A stretch of DNA of 32,147 nt from assembly GCA_021375695.1 (NCBI GenBank), contig JAEPKX010000023.1, forward strand, positions 1-32,147, given 5' to 3'. Below the pieces are notes generated by a model. The model was not told the DNA's origin and searched no databases. It worked only from the letters and a program-made list of their open reading frames with translations. Made by a program: the position numbers and the translations under genes. Below, one piece after another: positions 23,471 through 32,147 of the stretch (the stretch's first letter is position 1; every line of letters starts with the position of its first letter). Origin of the DNA: Candidatus Igneacidithiobacillus taupoensis (GTDB lineage Bacteria > Pseudomonadota > Gammaproteobacteria > Acidithiobacillales > Acidithiobacillaceae).

Positions 23471-24115
23471 TCAGGCATGTTCACCATCACCGCGATGGGT
23501 AATGACCGCATCCACCAGTTGATAGGTCTTGGCCTCTTCGGCGGACATGAAGAAATCCCGGTCCAGATCGCGTTCAATTCGCTCTTGGGATTGCCCGGTA
23601 TGCTGGACCAGAATCGTATTTAGACGTTCCCGAATCCGCAAAATCTCCTTGGCATGAATATCGATATCATGGGCAACACCCTGAAAGCCCCCCGAAGGTT
23701 GGTGGAGCATAATCCGGGCATTGGGGAGGGCATACCGCTTTCCGGCAGCACCGGCGGCCAACAAAACCGCGCCCATACTGGCTGCCTGGCCGATGCATAC
23801 GGTACTGACAGCGGGGCGGATAAATTGCATGGTATCGTAAATGGCCAGGCCAGCTGTCACCGAACCACCGGGGCTATTGATGTAGAGGGCGATATCCTTC
23901 TCAGGATTTTCTGCCTCCAAAAAAAGGAGCTGGGCGACGACCAGATTGGCCATCATGTCTTCCACAGGCCCTACCAGGAAGATCACCCGTTCCTTCAGGA
24001 GCCGGGAATAGATATCAAAGGCCCGCTCTCCTCGACCGGTCTGTTCAATGACCATGGGAACATAGCCCAGGTTCTGTACCTCCGGTACCTGCCCTGCCGC
24101 CATTCTGTTCATCAT
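23471..24115 (-). CDS. clpP: ClpP protease subunit
   Basis: ClpP is the tetradecameric serine peptidase of ClpXP. The triad is S113 in GQAASMGA, H138 in MLHQPSGG and D187 in RDLDRDFF, numbered from the start used here, with the same spacing as in E. coli. The substrate groove segment INSPGGSV is intact. I chose ATG 24115, with AAGGA eight bases upstream, giving 214 aa; E. coli has 207 including a short propeptide. A start at 24163 would overlap the end of tig and add 16 unusual residues. It begins 28 bases after tig. Confidence 0.97.
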   Translation of the reverse strand: MMNRMAAGQVPEVQNLGYVPMVIEQTGRGERAFDIYSRLLKERVIFLVGPVEDMMANLVVAQLLFLEAENPEKDIALYINSPGGSVTAGLAIYDTMQFIRPAVSTVCIGQAASMGAVLLAAGAAGKRYALPNARIMLHQPSGGFQGVAHDIDIHAKEILRIRERLNTILVQHTGQSQERIERDLDRDFFMSAEEAKTYQLVDAVITHRGDGEHA

Positions 24116-24143
24116 TTGCCTGATCCTTTTGGTGCTGACACCA

Positions 24144-25427
24144 TCACACTTCCCTCGCTTCATCCAGCCGTCGCCCGATCAACTCCTGGAATTCCACATT
24201 CTCGTCTTCCACTGTAACACGCTCCAGCAACCAATCCACTACCTGCTCTTCCAGAACCATGGAAGCCAGGGTTTCCATACGCTCTCGATCCTTTCGATAC
24301 CAGGCCATGAATTCACGGGGATTCTCATATTGTTCGGACATCTCCAGAAGGGTTTCTTCCATACGCCTGGGACTGGGTTGCAACTGCTGCTGGCGAGCGA
24401 TCTCCGTCAGGATCAAGCCGAGTCGCACTCGTTTGGCAATGAGTTCTTGCTGTTCCTTGGTCAAATCTCCCATATTCTGACCCTGCCGTTGCCGCTGTTC
24501 CTCTTGCTCCAGCAAGGCTTTGGGAACCGGCACAGCATTGGCTTCCAACATTGCGTCGAGGAGCTGTGCTTTCAGACGCTGGCGACTGATGCGCCTGGCC
24601 TCCCGTTCAAGATTTTCCCGCACCTCTTGCAAGAGCTGATCGACGCCTCCTTGGTCAATTCCGAGCGCCTTGGCAAAATCAGCATCCAGGGCTGGCAATA
24701 TCGGCTCAGCAATTTCCTTGACAAGGATATGGAAGTCCGCCGTCTTTCCCGCAAGATCTGCTACGGGGTAGTCTGGAGGAAAGGGGACGGCAACATCTTT
24801 TTCCTCACCAGCAACCATACCCAGCAGGGCATTCTCCATTTCTGGCAATAATCTGCCAGCACCGATTAACACCGGATAGTCGACCATGGTGCCTCCAGCA
24901 AAGGGTTCGCCCTGGATTTTGCCCTGGAAATCCAGAATAACCCGATCTTGGGGCTTCGCAGCTCGGGCTACACTTTGATAGCTTTGCCGTTGCTGGCGCA
25001 TGATCGTAACGGTGCGGTCGACATCCGCATCGGAAATGGTGGCAACCTGACGCTTTAAGGTTATCCTGGGAATGGTTGGCTCAAACTCAGGATACACCTC
25101 CAGACTCGCGGTAAAGATCAGATCCTGATCGATATTGCCTTGTTCGATCTGTATCTCCGGTCGAGCCACCGGACGCAGTTCGTGACTGCGTAGGGCCTTG
25201 GCATAGTGTTCATTGATCAGGGTATCGATGGCATCCAGAAGGGCCTGCCGACCAAATTGACGCTCAACCACCGGCATCGGTACTTTCCCTGGGCGAAAAC
25301 CCGGTATGCGCGCATTTTTTGCTTTGCTGCGCAGTGCTTCGCGGTAATGTTCGGCCACTTCCGCAGCCGGCACCTGGAAACGGATCTGCCGAGTAAGTGG
25401 GGCGTCGGTGGGAATACTCAACTCCAT
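24144..25427 (-). CDS. tig: Trigger factor
   Basis: Trigger factor is the ribosome-bound chaperone that meets nascent chains. The ribosome-docking signature GFRPGKVP lies at about residues 43-50. The FKBP-type prolyl isomerase domain follows at about 155-240 ([19 protein letters not shown]), and the helical C-terminal chaperone arms fill 255-427. Length 427 is near the E. coli 432. AGGAA precedes the ATG. It opens the tig-clpP-clpX-lon series. A TGGCTT-N6-AAGCCA inverted repeat (25449-25466) lies in the 69-base gap to pyrE. I did not find a clear sigma-32 site for tig. Confidence 0.97.
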   Translation of the reverse strand: MELSIPTDAPLTRQIRFQVPAAEVAEHYREALRSKAKNARIPGFRPGKVPMPVVERQFGRQALLDAIDTLINEHYAKALRSHELRPVARPEIQIEQGNIDQDLIFTASLEVYPEFEPTIPRITLKRQVATISDADVDRTVTIMRQQRQSYQSVARAAKPQDRVILDFQGKIQGEPFAGGTMVDYPVLIGAGRLLPEMENALLGMVAGEEKDVAVPFPPDYPVADLAGKTADFHILVKEIAEPILPALDADFAKALGIDQGGVDQLLQEVRENLEREARRISRQRLKAQLLDAMLEANAVPVPKALLEQEEQRQRQGQNMGDLTKEQQELIAKRVRLGLILTEIARQQQLQPSPRRMEETLLEMSEQYENPREFMAWYRKDRERMETLASMVLEEQVVDWLLERVTVEDENVEFQELIGRRLDEAREV

Positions 25428-25448
25428 AACGGTTTCCTTTCTGTGTAT

Positions 25449-25466
25449 TGGCTTACCATCAAGCCA
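25449..25466 (-). repeat. Inverted repeat in the tig leader
   Basis: TGGCTT (25449-25454) and AAGCCA (25461-25466) are perfect 6-bp arms separated by six bases, 22 bases before the tig start. No T tract follows, so it is not a clear pyrE terminator; an operator or leader hairpin is possible. Confidence 0.35.
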
Positions 25467-25496
25467 TCCTGTGATTCTGTTCTCAAGGGCCAGAGT

Positions 25497-26102
25497 CTAG
25501 CGCAAACCGCGGCTTCCTGGCTTCACTGGGGTGGAACCTGCAGCACAAAGGGGGCATTGGGCAGTCTCCCAGGTCTGAACAGGCAAGCGTACCAATGGAT
25601 AATACGGTATACCGTCAAAATCGGAAATGCCCGCACTACTGCGGTCGATGATCGCTGCGGTCACCACCACCACTGCACCGGCGGCCTGCAAAGCGGCAAT
25701 GCATTCGCGAGTGGAACCCCCAGTGGTCGTGATGTCCTCTACCACCAGGATCTTTTCACCTGGGGTGACAGAAAACCCTCGCCGCAGGGTCATTAGTCCA
25801 TTTTCACGCTCCGTAAAGAAAGCACGTACCTGCAAGGCGCGGCCACACTCCTGGGCAACAATGACGGCACCCAGGGCCGGCCCGACCACGGCGGCGATCT
25901 GCTTTCGCAACTCCTGGGGGATACCCGCCACCATGGCCGCGGCCAAGCGAGCTGCGTGTTGGGGAAATTGCAGAACCTTTGCTGATTGCAAATAGGTGTC
26001 ACTGTGCAATCCGGAGGACAGTAGAAAGTGACCATGTTGCAACGCCCCTTCCTGCTCATAGAGTTGCAATACATCCTGGGAAGTCAGTGTTTCTTTCTCC
26101 AT
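25497..26102 (-). CDS. pyrE: Orotate phosphoribosyltransferase
   Basis: PyrE joins orotate to PRPP, giving OMP in pyrimidine synthesis. The PRPP-binding loop is ILVVEDITTTGGS (118-130). SSGLHSDTYLQ (29-39) fits the orotate side of the family, and FFTERENG is the conserved flexible-loop region. The start is ATG 26102, nine bases after AAGGAG; the frame is open far upstream only because it runs antisense-free through pyrF. At 201 aa the length is normal. It follows pyrF by 17 bases, so consecutive pathway steps are encoded side by side. The C-terminus carries a CPLC pair of unknown meaning. Confidence 0.95.
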   Translation of the reverse strand: MEKETLTSQDVLQLYEQEGALQHGHFLLSSGLHSDTYLQSAKVLQFPQHAARLAAAMVAGIPQELRKQIAAVVGPALGAVIVAQECGRALQVRAFFTERENGLMTLRRGFSVTPGEKILVVEDITTTGGSTRECIAALQAAGAVVVVTAAIIDRSSAGISDFDGIPYYPLVRLPVQTWETAQCPLCAAGSTPVKPGSRGLR

Positions 26103-26119
26103 CGACAGGGACTCCTTGG

Positions 26120-26833
26120 CTATTGGGTGGGCAATTGCTTTGCCATGGCTTGGGTAATTTCCGCGGTGATCGCGGCCAACGCCTGGGCTGGGTCCTGGGC
26201 GGCAGTAATGGGACGTCCCACCACCAAATAATCGGCACCCTGGGCCAGGGCAAGGCTTGGGCTTACTATCCGCTGCTGATCTCCCTGGGCGGTACCAAGC
26301 GGTCGAATTCCGGGTGTAACCCGCAATAAAGTGGGTACTTCCCGACGGAGCAACATTGCTTCCTGCGCCGAAGCGACGACACCGTCCATGGCACAATCGG
26401 CTGCCAGCCTGGCCAGCCGGAGTACCTGGCCGACCGGTTCGTCGTCGACCCCTGTCTCCCGCAGATCCGTTTCCTGCAGACTCGTGAGTACCGTTACGGC
26501 AATGAGCAGGGGAGGGTTCTGATAATTACCCAAGGCATCCCGGGCGCGTAGCATCATTTCCCGACCCCCGGCAGCATGGATATTCATCATCCACACACCC
26601 AGATCGGCTGCAGCACGGCAAGCACCAGCCACCGTCGCAGGGATATCGTGAAACTTCAGATCCAAAAAGACTTGAAACCCTTGACCCTGGAGTTCTTGAA
26701 CAATGCGGGGGCCACAGCGGGTAAACAACTCCTTCCCGACCTTCAGCCGACACTGTCCAGGATCGAGACGGGCAGCCATGGCGAGGGCAGATTCTCGATC
26801 TGCATAATCCAAGGCAACGATCAATGGCGTCAT
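26120..26833 (-). CDS. pyrF: Orotidine 5'-phosphate decarboxylase
   Basis: PyrF removes CO2 from OMP to give UMP, the last step of the pathway. The catalytic Asp-Lys array is DLKFHDIP (D58, K60, D63), and [11 protein letters not shown] carries the second conserved Lys (34). The phosphate-binding end LVVGRPIT is present. At 237 aa it is a group I bacterial enzyme of normal length. Its ATG overlaps the lapB stop (ATGA), so translation is coupled. Confidence 0.97.
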   Translation of the reverse strand: MTPLIVALDYADRESALAMAARLDPGQCRLKVGKELFTRCGPRIVQELQGQGFQVFLDLKFHDIPATVAGACRAAADLGVWMMNIHAAGGREMMLRARDALGNYQNPPLLIAVTVLTSLQETDLRETGVDDEPVGQVLRLARLAADCAMDGVVASAQEAMLLRREVPTLLRVTPGIRPLGTAQGDQQRIVSPSLALAQGADYLVVGRPITAAQDPAQALAAITAEITQAMAKQLPTQ

Positions 26834-27978
26834 CTGGCAAGATCCCCTTCCACAAAGCTACCCCATCGCCGACAACTCGGGCAGCGCCAATAAAATTCTG
26901 TAGTTTGATATCCACAATGGGCACAACGCAGGGTGGGCAGGGGGGTTGGCAAGGCAAGGAGAGAGTCCGGAATAGCTTCCAGCACTGCGCCCGGCTCTCC
27001 GCCAACGCGAAAGTACATCTGTAAAAGCGGTAATCCTCGCTCCCAACGGAGTCGTTCCAGCAAATAGGAGCGCGCCATTTCATCCCCATCGGTTTCCCGC
27101 AGAGCATCCACCAAGCGGGGCAGTAGGCTACCCTGACCCACTTGCGCCAAAAATTGTTCTCGCCATCGCCGACATTCTGGGAGGTGCTGGCAGTGGGACA
27201 GACTCTGCAGGTAATCCTTCAGGATCAGGCTAATCACGCCACCGGCAGCCGGAACGGAGAGGGTGGACCAGCTTCGGGCAGCACGCTCCCAATCTCCTTG
27301 CTGATAAGCGATCTTGCCCCGGATTACTGCCACCCGTGGAGACGATGGATAACTTGCCATGGCCTCCTCGGCATACGTTTCGGCAGTCTTCAAATTTCCT
27401 TGTGCCAAAGCGCTTTCTGCCAATTCACCATAGAGCAATGCAATGATTGCATCCTGATTGGGTACCCCTCGTTCCATGAGCTCGCGCCGACATCGAATGG
27501 CCTGGGGCCAGTCTGCACCCAATTCATAGACTTCCGCCAAGCTTTCCAATCCCGCAATGGAATGGGGATTGCGCGCCAACAGATCCAACAAGATACTTTC
27601 GGCGCGATTGAGAATGCCCGCCTTCAGATAATCCCTGCCAATCTCCAAGAGAATTTCCTCTCGCGTGATCAGATCGGCGTTGGGTTGCTCCAGCAAGTGT
27701 TGGTGGATACTCAGTGCCCGATCCAACTCTCCACGCCGCCGAAACAGGCGCCCCAAGGCCAGTAGCAACTCAAAGCTCTCGGGGTGTTGGCGCAATACTT
27801 CAATAAATGTTTGAATGGCCTCATCATTGCGCTCTCCCAGGAGATGACTGATACCCTGAACATACAAATTGGGTATGGGTCGATGGGAAAACTGACGAGC
27901 ACGATAAGAGGCAATCCCCCAACCCGAGGCAAAGCCCACCACGCCCAGCAGAAAAGCAATGGTGAGTGTGCCCGCCAT
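26830..27978 (-). CDS. lapB: LapB (YciM), lipopolysaccharide assembly regulator
   Basis: LapB is an inner-membrane TPR protein that controls LPS synthesis by promoting FtsH-dependent turnover of LpxC. The N-terminal helix (about 3-21) anchors it. TPR units fill about 38-345 (for example [29 protein letters not shown] in segments). The rubredoxin-like metal knuckle at the end has C352, C355, C366 and C369. At 382 aa it is close to E. coli LapB (389). It starts 15 bases after ihfB and overlaps pyrF by four bases, the usual neighbourhood. Confidence 0.95.
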   Translation of the reverse strand: MAGTLTIAFLLGVVGFASGWGIASYRARQFSHRPIPNLYVQGISHLLGERNDEAIQTFIEVLRQHPESFELLLALGRLFRRRGELDRALSIHQHLLEQPNADLITREEILLEIGRDYLKAGILNRAESILLDLLARNPHSIAGLESLAEVYELGADWPQAIRCRRELMERGVPNQDAIIALLYGELAESALAQGNLKTAETYAEEAMASYPSSPRVAVIRGKIAYQQGDWERAARSWSTLSVPAAGGVISLILKDYLQSLSHCQHLPECRRWREQFLAQVGQGSLLPRLVDALRETDGDEMARSYLLERLRWERGLPLLQMYFRVGGEPGAVLEAIPDSLLALPTPLPTLRCAHCGYQTTEFYWRCPSCRRWGSFVEGDLAR

Positions 27979-27993
27979 TTTCGGGAAAACCGC

Positions 27994-28290
27994 TTAATGT
28001 ACGGCTTCGCGAACGTAATCTACTTGCTCGCGCAATTCTTTTCCTGCCTTGAAATGGGGCACCCGTTTCTCAGGTACCAGAACCGACTCACCTGTCCGCG
28101 GATTTCGTCCAATTTTTTCGGGACGAACATGTAATGAAAAACTGCCAAAGCCGCGGATTTCAATGCGTTCGTTTTGTTGTAAAGAATCGCTGAGAAATTC
28201 CAGAATCAACCTCGTCGCCATTTCCACATCTCGGGGGGGCAACAATGGATATCGGCTACAAATATATTTGATTAATTCAGATCTTGTCAC
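27994..28290 (-). CDS. ihfB: Integration host factor beta subunit
   Basis: IHF (with IhfA) binds specific sites and bends DNA sharply for transcription, replication and recombination. MTRSELIKYI matches the IhfB start, IEIRGFGSFSLH is its beta-subunit signature, and RNPRTGE lies at the arm tip with its intercalating proline. The start is GTG 28290, seven bases after GGAG; the TTG one codon earlier is less like the family. At 98 aa the length is normal. It lies downstream of rpsA with a hairpin between. Confidence 0.95.
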   Translation of the reverse strand: MTRSELIKYICSRYPLLPPRDVEMATRLILEFLSDSLQQNERIEIRGFGSFSLHVRPEKIGRNPRTGESVLVPEKRVPHFKAGKELREQVDYVREAVH

Positions 28291-28320
28291 CAAAAGTCTC
28301 CAGCCAATCAGCGGTTAAAG

Positions 28321-28354
28321 AGTCATACCCAAGCCCTGGGGATCAGGTATGACT
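28321..28354 (-). repeat. 9-bp inverted repeat between rpsA and ihfB
   Basis: AGTCATACC (28321-28329) and GGTATGACT (28346-28354) are perfect arms with a 16-base loop, starting 12 bases after the rpsA stop. On the minus strand it is followed by CTTTAACC, too poor in T for a full terminator. It may lower read-through into ihfB or protect the rpsA message end. Confidence 0.6.
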
Positions 28355-28365
28355 GACCAGCAAAC

Positions 28366-30075
28366 TTAGGCCTCTTCTTCCTGCTTCCGCTTGAGTTGCT
28401 CCTTGATCAGATCCCCAAGACTAGTGGTGCCGGTAGCCGCACTGCGCGAGTACTGCTGGCCCATAGCAGTAGCAGTATCTTCACTTGCGTGCTGAGGCTC
28501 GCGGGACTTACTTGCCAAAGTCAATGTGCGATTCTTGCGGTCAACTACGGCAATGGCCACGCGCATGGTAGCACCGACTGCAGGCGCACTACCTTTGGCG
28601 AAATCCCGGGCGGGCAAAAATCCTTCCACACCCTCTGCCAGCTGGATGATGGCCCCTTTGTTATCTACCGAAATGACTTGGCCTTCCACCATATTCCCTT
28701 TGTCATTGGCGGCAACAAATTGCAAGAAGGGATCATTCTCCAATTGTTTGATGCCAAGACTGATGCGTTCTCGTTCAGGATCAATACTCAAGACCACGGC
28801 TTCCACCGTATCTCCCTTCTTAAAGTCGCGAACGGCTTCTTCGCCCGGACGATCCCAGGACAGATCAGACAGGTGAATCAATCCATCAATCCCGCCTTCT
28901 AGGCCAATGAATACCCCAAAATCGGTGATGCTCTTGATTTGGCCAGAGACACGATCACCCTTCTGGAAGTTTTCCGCGAACTCCTCCCAGGGATTGGGCA
29001 GACACTGCTTGATACCCAGGGAGATACGCCGCCGCTCCTCATCGATATCCAGCACCATGACCTCCACTTCCTGCCCCAGATGCAATGCCTTGGCAGGATT
29101 GATGTTTTTATTGGTCCAATCAATTTCGGACACATGGACCAAACCTTCCACGCCGTCTTCAATCTCCACAAAGGCACCATAATCGGTAATGTTGGTGACT
29201 TTGCCAAAAACCCGGGTATGCTCGGGATAGCGTCGGGCGATATCCTGCCAAGGATCTTCGCCCAGCTGTTTCATGCCCAGGGAGATGCGTCCCCGTTCAC
29301 GATCAAATTTGAGGACCACGACCCGGACCTCATCGCCAGCATTAACCACTTCCGAAGGGTGCTTGACGCGGCGCCAGCCCATATCCGTGATATGCAAGAG
29401 ACCGTCGATGCCACCCAGATCAATAAAAGCACCATAGTCCGTAAGATTCTTGACCACTCCCTGGAGGATGGCGCCTTCTTGAATACTTTCCAGCAATACT
29501 CCCCGTTCGGCGCTCTGTTCCTGCTCGACCACGGCCCGACGGGAAACCACCACGTTATTGCGTTTCCGATCGAGCTTGATGATCTTCATTTCCAGCTCTT
29601 TTCCCTCGAGATAGGCCACATCCCGAACCGGACGGACATCCACCAGGGAGCCCGGCAGGAATGCACGCACTCCATCCACATTGACGGTAAAACCACCCTT
29701 GACCTTGCCGGTAAGAAAACCACGAACCACCCTGCCTTCGGCAAATGCGGCTTCCAGATCTTCCCAGGTCTTGGCGCGCCGTGCCTTTTCTCGTGACAAA
29801 CGGGTTTCACCCATACCGTCTTCAACGGACTCAAGACAAACCTCTACCTGATCACCTACCTGGACTTCCAGAGCCCCTTCCGCATTCCGGAACTGCTCGG
29901 CAGGAATGGGACCTTCGGACTTCAGGCCCACATCCACAGTGACGAAATCATTGTCGACGCGGGTGACGGTACCGACCAGCAGATCGCCCGGCTTCAATCC
30001 CTGGCTACTTTCACTTTCGGCAAACAATTCGGCAAAACTCGGCTCGGAAAGGACTTCATTGTGTGGGGTGGTCAT
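28366..30075 (-). CDS. rpsA: 30S ribosomal protein S1
   Basis: S1 holds mRNA on the 30S subunit during initiation. Six S1 motifs can be counted: the first two are degenerate (starting at about 28 and 113), as in E. coli, and the last four are typical (about 200, 285, 372 and 459), each with variants of ITDYGAF and EGLVHVS. At 569 aa it is slightly longer than E. coli S1 (557), ending in a Lys/Glu-rich tail. The ATG has only a distant GAGG, ~13 bases away; S1 messages often lack a good site because S1 represses its own translation. It follows cmk by 56 bases, the standard order. Confidence 0.98.
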   Translation of the reverse strand: MTTPHNEVLSEPSFAELFAESESSQGLKPGDLLVGTVTRVDNDFVTVDVGLKSEGPIPAEQFRNAEGALEVQVGDQVEVCLESVEDGMGETRLSREKARRAKTWEDLEAAFAEGRVVRGFLTGKVKGGFTVNVDGVRAFLPGSLVDVRPVRDVAYLEGKELEMKIIKLDRKRNNVVVSRRAVVEQEQSAERGVLLESIQEGAILQGVVKNLTDYGAFIDLGGIDGLLHITDMGWRRVKHPSEVVNAGDEVRVVVLKFDRERGRISLGMKQLGEDPWQDIARRYPEHTRVFGKVTNITDYGAFVEIEDGVEGLVHVSEIDWTNKNINPAKALHLGQEVEVMVLDIDEERRRISLGIKQCLPNPWEEFAENFQKGDRVSGQIKSITDFGVFIGLEGGIDGLIHLSDLSWDRPGEEAVRDFKKGDTVEAVVLSIDPERERISLGIKQLENDPFLQFVAANDKGNMVEGQVISVDNKGAIIQLAEGVEGFLPARDFAKGSAPAVGATMRVAIAVVDRKNRTLTLASKSREPQHASEDTATAMGQQYSRSAATGTTSLGDLIKEQLKRKQEEEA

Positions 30076-30131
30076 AAATGTAAGTAAACCTCATCGGAGA
30101 GCGAGGAAAACGCCCTACCTACCTGCAAAAA

Positions 30132-30821
30132 TTAGAAAATTAACTCCCCGAAGGTGTCATGTACCCAACCTTCAAGGACCCGAAAAGTCTCAGCAACGCT
30201 TTGCCCGCTACTATCGAGGATGCGAGCGTCGGCAGCAGGCAGCAAAGGCGCCACGCTGCGCTCCCGATCCCGACGATCTCGTTCGGCAATCTCGGCTTCA
30301 ACCGCCCGCAGACTAGCACTATCTCCCTGTTCCTGCAATTGTTTCAAGCGTCTTTGGGCCCGTTCCTCGACACTTGCCGTCAAAAAAACCTTGAGGGGAG
30401 CGTCAGGAAAAACTACGGTCCCCATATCTCGGCCATCGGCCACCAATCCAGGCGCCTGACGAAAGTGCCGTTGCCGCTCCAGCAACGCATTACGCACAGG
30501 GGACAAGGCAGCAACTTGCGAGGCCAGTTGTCCAGCCAGAGGGGAGCGCAATGCGACAGATATGTCCCGATCCTGCAAAAAAACCCGGGTCTGCCCTCCT
30601 TCTTCTCGAAATTGCAAGGGTAGGGCTCTTGCCAGTTCCTCCAAGGCAGCAACATCGGGATTCGGATCAGGTAAAATACCCTGTTCCAGTGCGGCCAACC
30701 CCAAGGCCCGATAGATCGCGCCGCTGTCCAGCAAATGCCAACCAAGCTTTTGCGCCAAGTGTCGGCTCAGGGTCCCTTTTCCCACCCCACTTGGACCATC
30801 GATACAGATCACGGGAATCAT
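30132..30821 (-). CDS. cmk: Cytidylate kinase
   Basis: Cmk phosphorylates CMP and dCMP with ATP, recycling nucleotides from RNA decay. The P-loop is GPSGVGKGT (9-17). LLDSGAIYRALGLAAL is the CMP-binding start, GRDMGTVVFPDA the central motif, and ERAQRRLKQL with ERDRRDRERS the lid region. At 229 aa it matches E. coli (227). Its ATG overlaps the aroA stop (ATGA), so the two are coupled. Confidence 0.97.
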   Translation of the reverse strand: MIPVICIDGPSGVGKGTLSRHLAQKLGWHLLDSGAIYRALGLAALEQGILPDPNPDVAALEELARALPLQFREEGGQTRVFLQDRDISVALRSPLAGQLASQVAALSPVRNALLERQRHFRQAPGLVADGRDMGTVVFPDAPLKVFLTASVEERAQRRLKQLQEQGDSASLRAVEAEIAERDRRDRERSVAPLLPAADARILDSSGQSVAETFRVLEGWVHDTFGELIF

Positions 30822-32116
30822 TGGTCCAGCACTTCCAGAGCAAGCCCTGCTTGCTTAGCCAATGGCGGGAAACCAGGAAATGAGGTCACGACATTGGCGC
30901 AATCATTGATTCGGATCGGGCCTTGGGCCCGCAAAGCGGCCATGGCAAACGTCATGGCGATACGGTGATCGCCATGACTATCCACTCTGCCCCCTTGCAG
31001 CACCCCGCCCTGGATGATGGCCCCATCAGTGGTTTCTTTCACGTTGATTCCCAGATTTCCGAGGCCCTCGGCCATGACTGCGATGCGGTCACTCTCCTTG
31101 ACCCGCAATTCCTCGGCTCCCTGCACCCGGGTTTGCCCCTCGGCGCAGGCAGCAGCCAAAAAAATTACCGGAAATTCGTCAATTGCCAGGGGTACCAAAC
31201 GGGCTGGAATCTCGATCCCCCGCAGGGGTGCCGAACGTACCCGCAGATCAGCCACCGGTTCCCCCCCAACCACCCGCAAATGCATCAGATCAATACGGGC
31301 CCCCATGCGGGTCAAAATCTCGATAACCCCCGTCCGGGTCGGATTGATCCCCACATTTTCCAAGGTCAGGTCAGAATTGGGAGCAATGGTAGCCCCCAAC
31401 AAAAAAAAGGCTGCCGAGGAAATGTCTCCTGGCACCTGGATCCGTTGTCCCTGCAAGCTCCCCCCGGGGCGAATACAGACCTGATTCCCAATCCGACGCA
31501 AGGGATAGCCAAAGCCAGCCAACATTCGTTCGCTGTGATCCCGCGTGGGCGCCGGTTCCTGCACACAGGTTTCCCCAGTTGCGTACAGTCCAGCAAGTAG
31601 CAACGCCGATTTTACCTGGGCACTGGCGATGGGCATGGCGTAAGAGATCCCTTGCAGGGGCCGACCTTCAATCCGCAAAGGAGCCTTACCATCCTGGGTC
31701 TGAATACTTGCCCCCATGGCCTCCAATGGCCCTACCACCCGACCCATGGGCCGGCGTTGCAAGCTCGCATCGCCCGTCAGCTCACTTGCAAAGGGCTGTC
31801 CCGCCAACAACCCCAGCAAAAGGCGCATCGCCGTGCCGGAATTGCCACAATCGATGGGTACCCGGGGTGCCTGCAGACCATGGAGTCCCACACCCTGAAT
31901 CTGCAGATGGCCTGCTTCGGGCCCGGTGATGGTCACCCCCATGGCACGAAAGGCCGCGATGGTGGCCAGGACATCAGCACCCTCCAGCAGGTCCACGATT
32001 TCTGTCACCCCCTGGGCCAAGGCGCCCAGAATCACGGAGCGATGGGAGATCGATTTATCACCGGGTACCCGAAGCCTACCTCGCAGACGGCCTCCGGATT
32101 GAACGAGATAGTCCAT
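30818..32116 (-). CDS. aroA: 3-phosphoshikimate 1-carboxyvinyltransferase (EPSP synthase), class II-like
   Basis: AroA joins PEP to shikimate-3-phosphate on the way to chorismate. The phosphate-binding start is VPGDKSISHR (K21, S22, R26), with SAQVK at 165-169, EPAPTRDHSERM, the DEFPV catalytic region and KESDR. The GDKS, SAQVK and NPTR pattern is closer to class II enzymes (Agrobacterium CP4, Gram-positives) than to E. coli class I, while the PEP-site loop GNSGTAMR (91-98) retains the ordinary glycine. At 432 aa the length is normal. GAGGA lies five bases before ATG 32116. About 30 bases of upstream sequence remain, too little to name the previous gene. Confidence 0.97.
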   Translation of the reverse strand: MDYLVQSGGRLRGRLRVPGDKSISHRSVILGALAQGVTEIVDLLEGADVLATIAAFRAMGVTITGPEAGHLQIQGVGLHGLQAPRVPIDCGNSGTAMRLLLGLLAGQPFASELTGDASLQRRPMGRVVGPLEAMGASIQTQDGKAPLRIEGRPLQGISYAMPIASAQVKSALLLAGLYATGETCVQEPAPTRDHSERMLAGFGYPLRRIGNQVCIRPGGSLQGQRIQVPGDISSAAFFLLGATIAPNSDLTLENVGINPTRTGVIEILTRMGARIDLMHLRVVGGEPVADLRVRSAPLRGIEIPARLVPLAIDEFPVIFLAAACAEGQTRVQGAEELRVKESDRIAVMAEGLGNLGINVKETTDGAIIQGGVLQGGRVDSHGDHRIAMTFAMAALRAQGPIRINDCANVVTSFPGFPPLAKQAGLALEVLDQ

Positions 32117-32147
32117 ACAAATCCTCAGTGGGGAGGAAAGAGAAAAC

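Noticed and set aside
24116-24163. Longer clpP start adding 16 residues
   Set aside because: It overlaps the tig stop, the extra residues are atypical for ClpP, and the ATG at 24115 has a good AAGGA site.
26103-26396. N-terminal extension of pyrE reaching into pyrF
   Set aside because: The extra frame is a shadow of pyrF; PyrE family residues begin at ATG 26102, which has AAGGAG upstream.
1-32147. CRISPR arrays, insertion sequences, prophage genes or attachment sites
   Set aside because: I saw no regularly spaced repeats, no transposase or integrase motifs, and no direct-repeat duplication flanking the three tRNA genes.

Overview
The window looks like chromosomal core DNA of a gamma/Acidithiobacillia-type proteobacterium of moderate GC content. 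The evidence is gene order: aroA-cmk-rpsA-ihfB-lapB-pyrF-pyrE and tig-clpP-clpX-lon-hupB-tRNA-Val-tRNA-Asp-ppiD are classic proteobacterial neighbourhoods. A cytochrome bd-like tail, an HdeD-family membrane protein and proton-type MotA/MotB stators would fit an acidophile such as Acidithiobacillus, but that assignment is an inference. I see no insertion sequence, phage, CRISPR array or rRNA. No gene-free stretch exceeds about 165 bases.

Layout. 1-1604 (+): the end of a probable cydB with its terminator, a small helical orphan, and a TonB-like protein with a 54-residue membrane partner. 1601-1981 (-): a WCAPC thioredoxin. 2062-4674 (+): xseA and an abutting multi-pass membrane gene. 10595-3886 (-): a probable operon of a hypothetical protein, fliL, motA, motB, a PilZ protein, an SGNH lipoprotein and an acyltransferase-SGNH fusion. 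10726-13178 (+): two GGDEF diguanylate cyclases diverging from that operon. 13235-15466 (-): rnr, back to back with tRNA-Leu(CAG). 15726-17435 (+): a P-loop kinase-like protein, an HdeD-like protein and a helix-turn-helix/Sel1 protein. 18965-17445 (-): ppiD. 19601-19028 (-): hupB with tRNA-Val and tRNA-Asp in one apparent transcription unit. 25427-19657 (-): tig, clpP, clpX and lon, with a near-perfect sigma-32 promoter before lon. 32116-25497 (-): aroA, cmk, rpsA, ihfB, lapB, pyrF and pyrE, with two ATGA overlaps.

The right half is housekeeping: proteostasis, nucleoid proteins, translation, and aromatic and pyrimidine synthesis. The accessory interest lies at 3.4-13.2 kb. There c-di-GMP producers, a c-di-GMP receptor, flagellar stator genes and envelope or polysaccharide acylation genes sit together and could form a motility-to-surface-coat switch. 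The acylation gene also runs into a long codon-on-codon antisense overlap with the membrane gene downstream of xseA.
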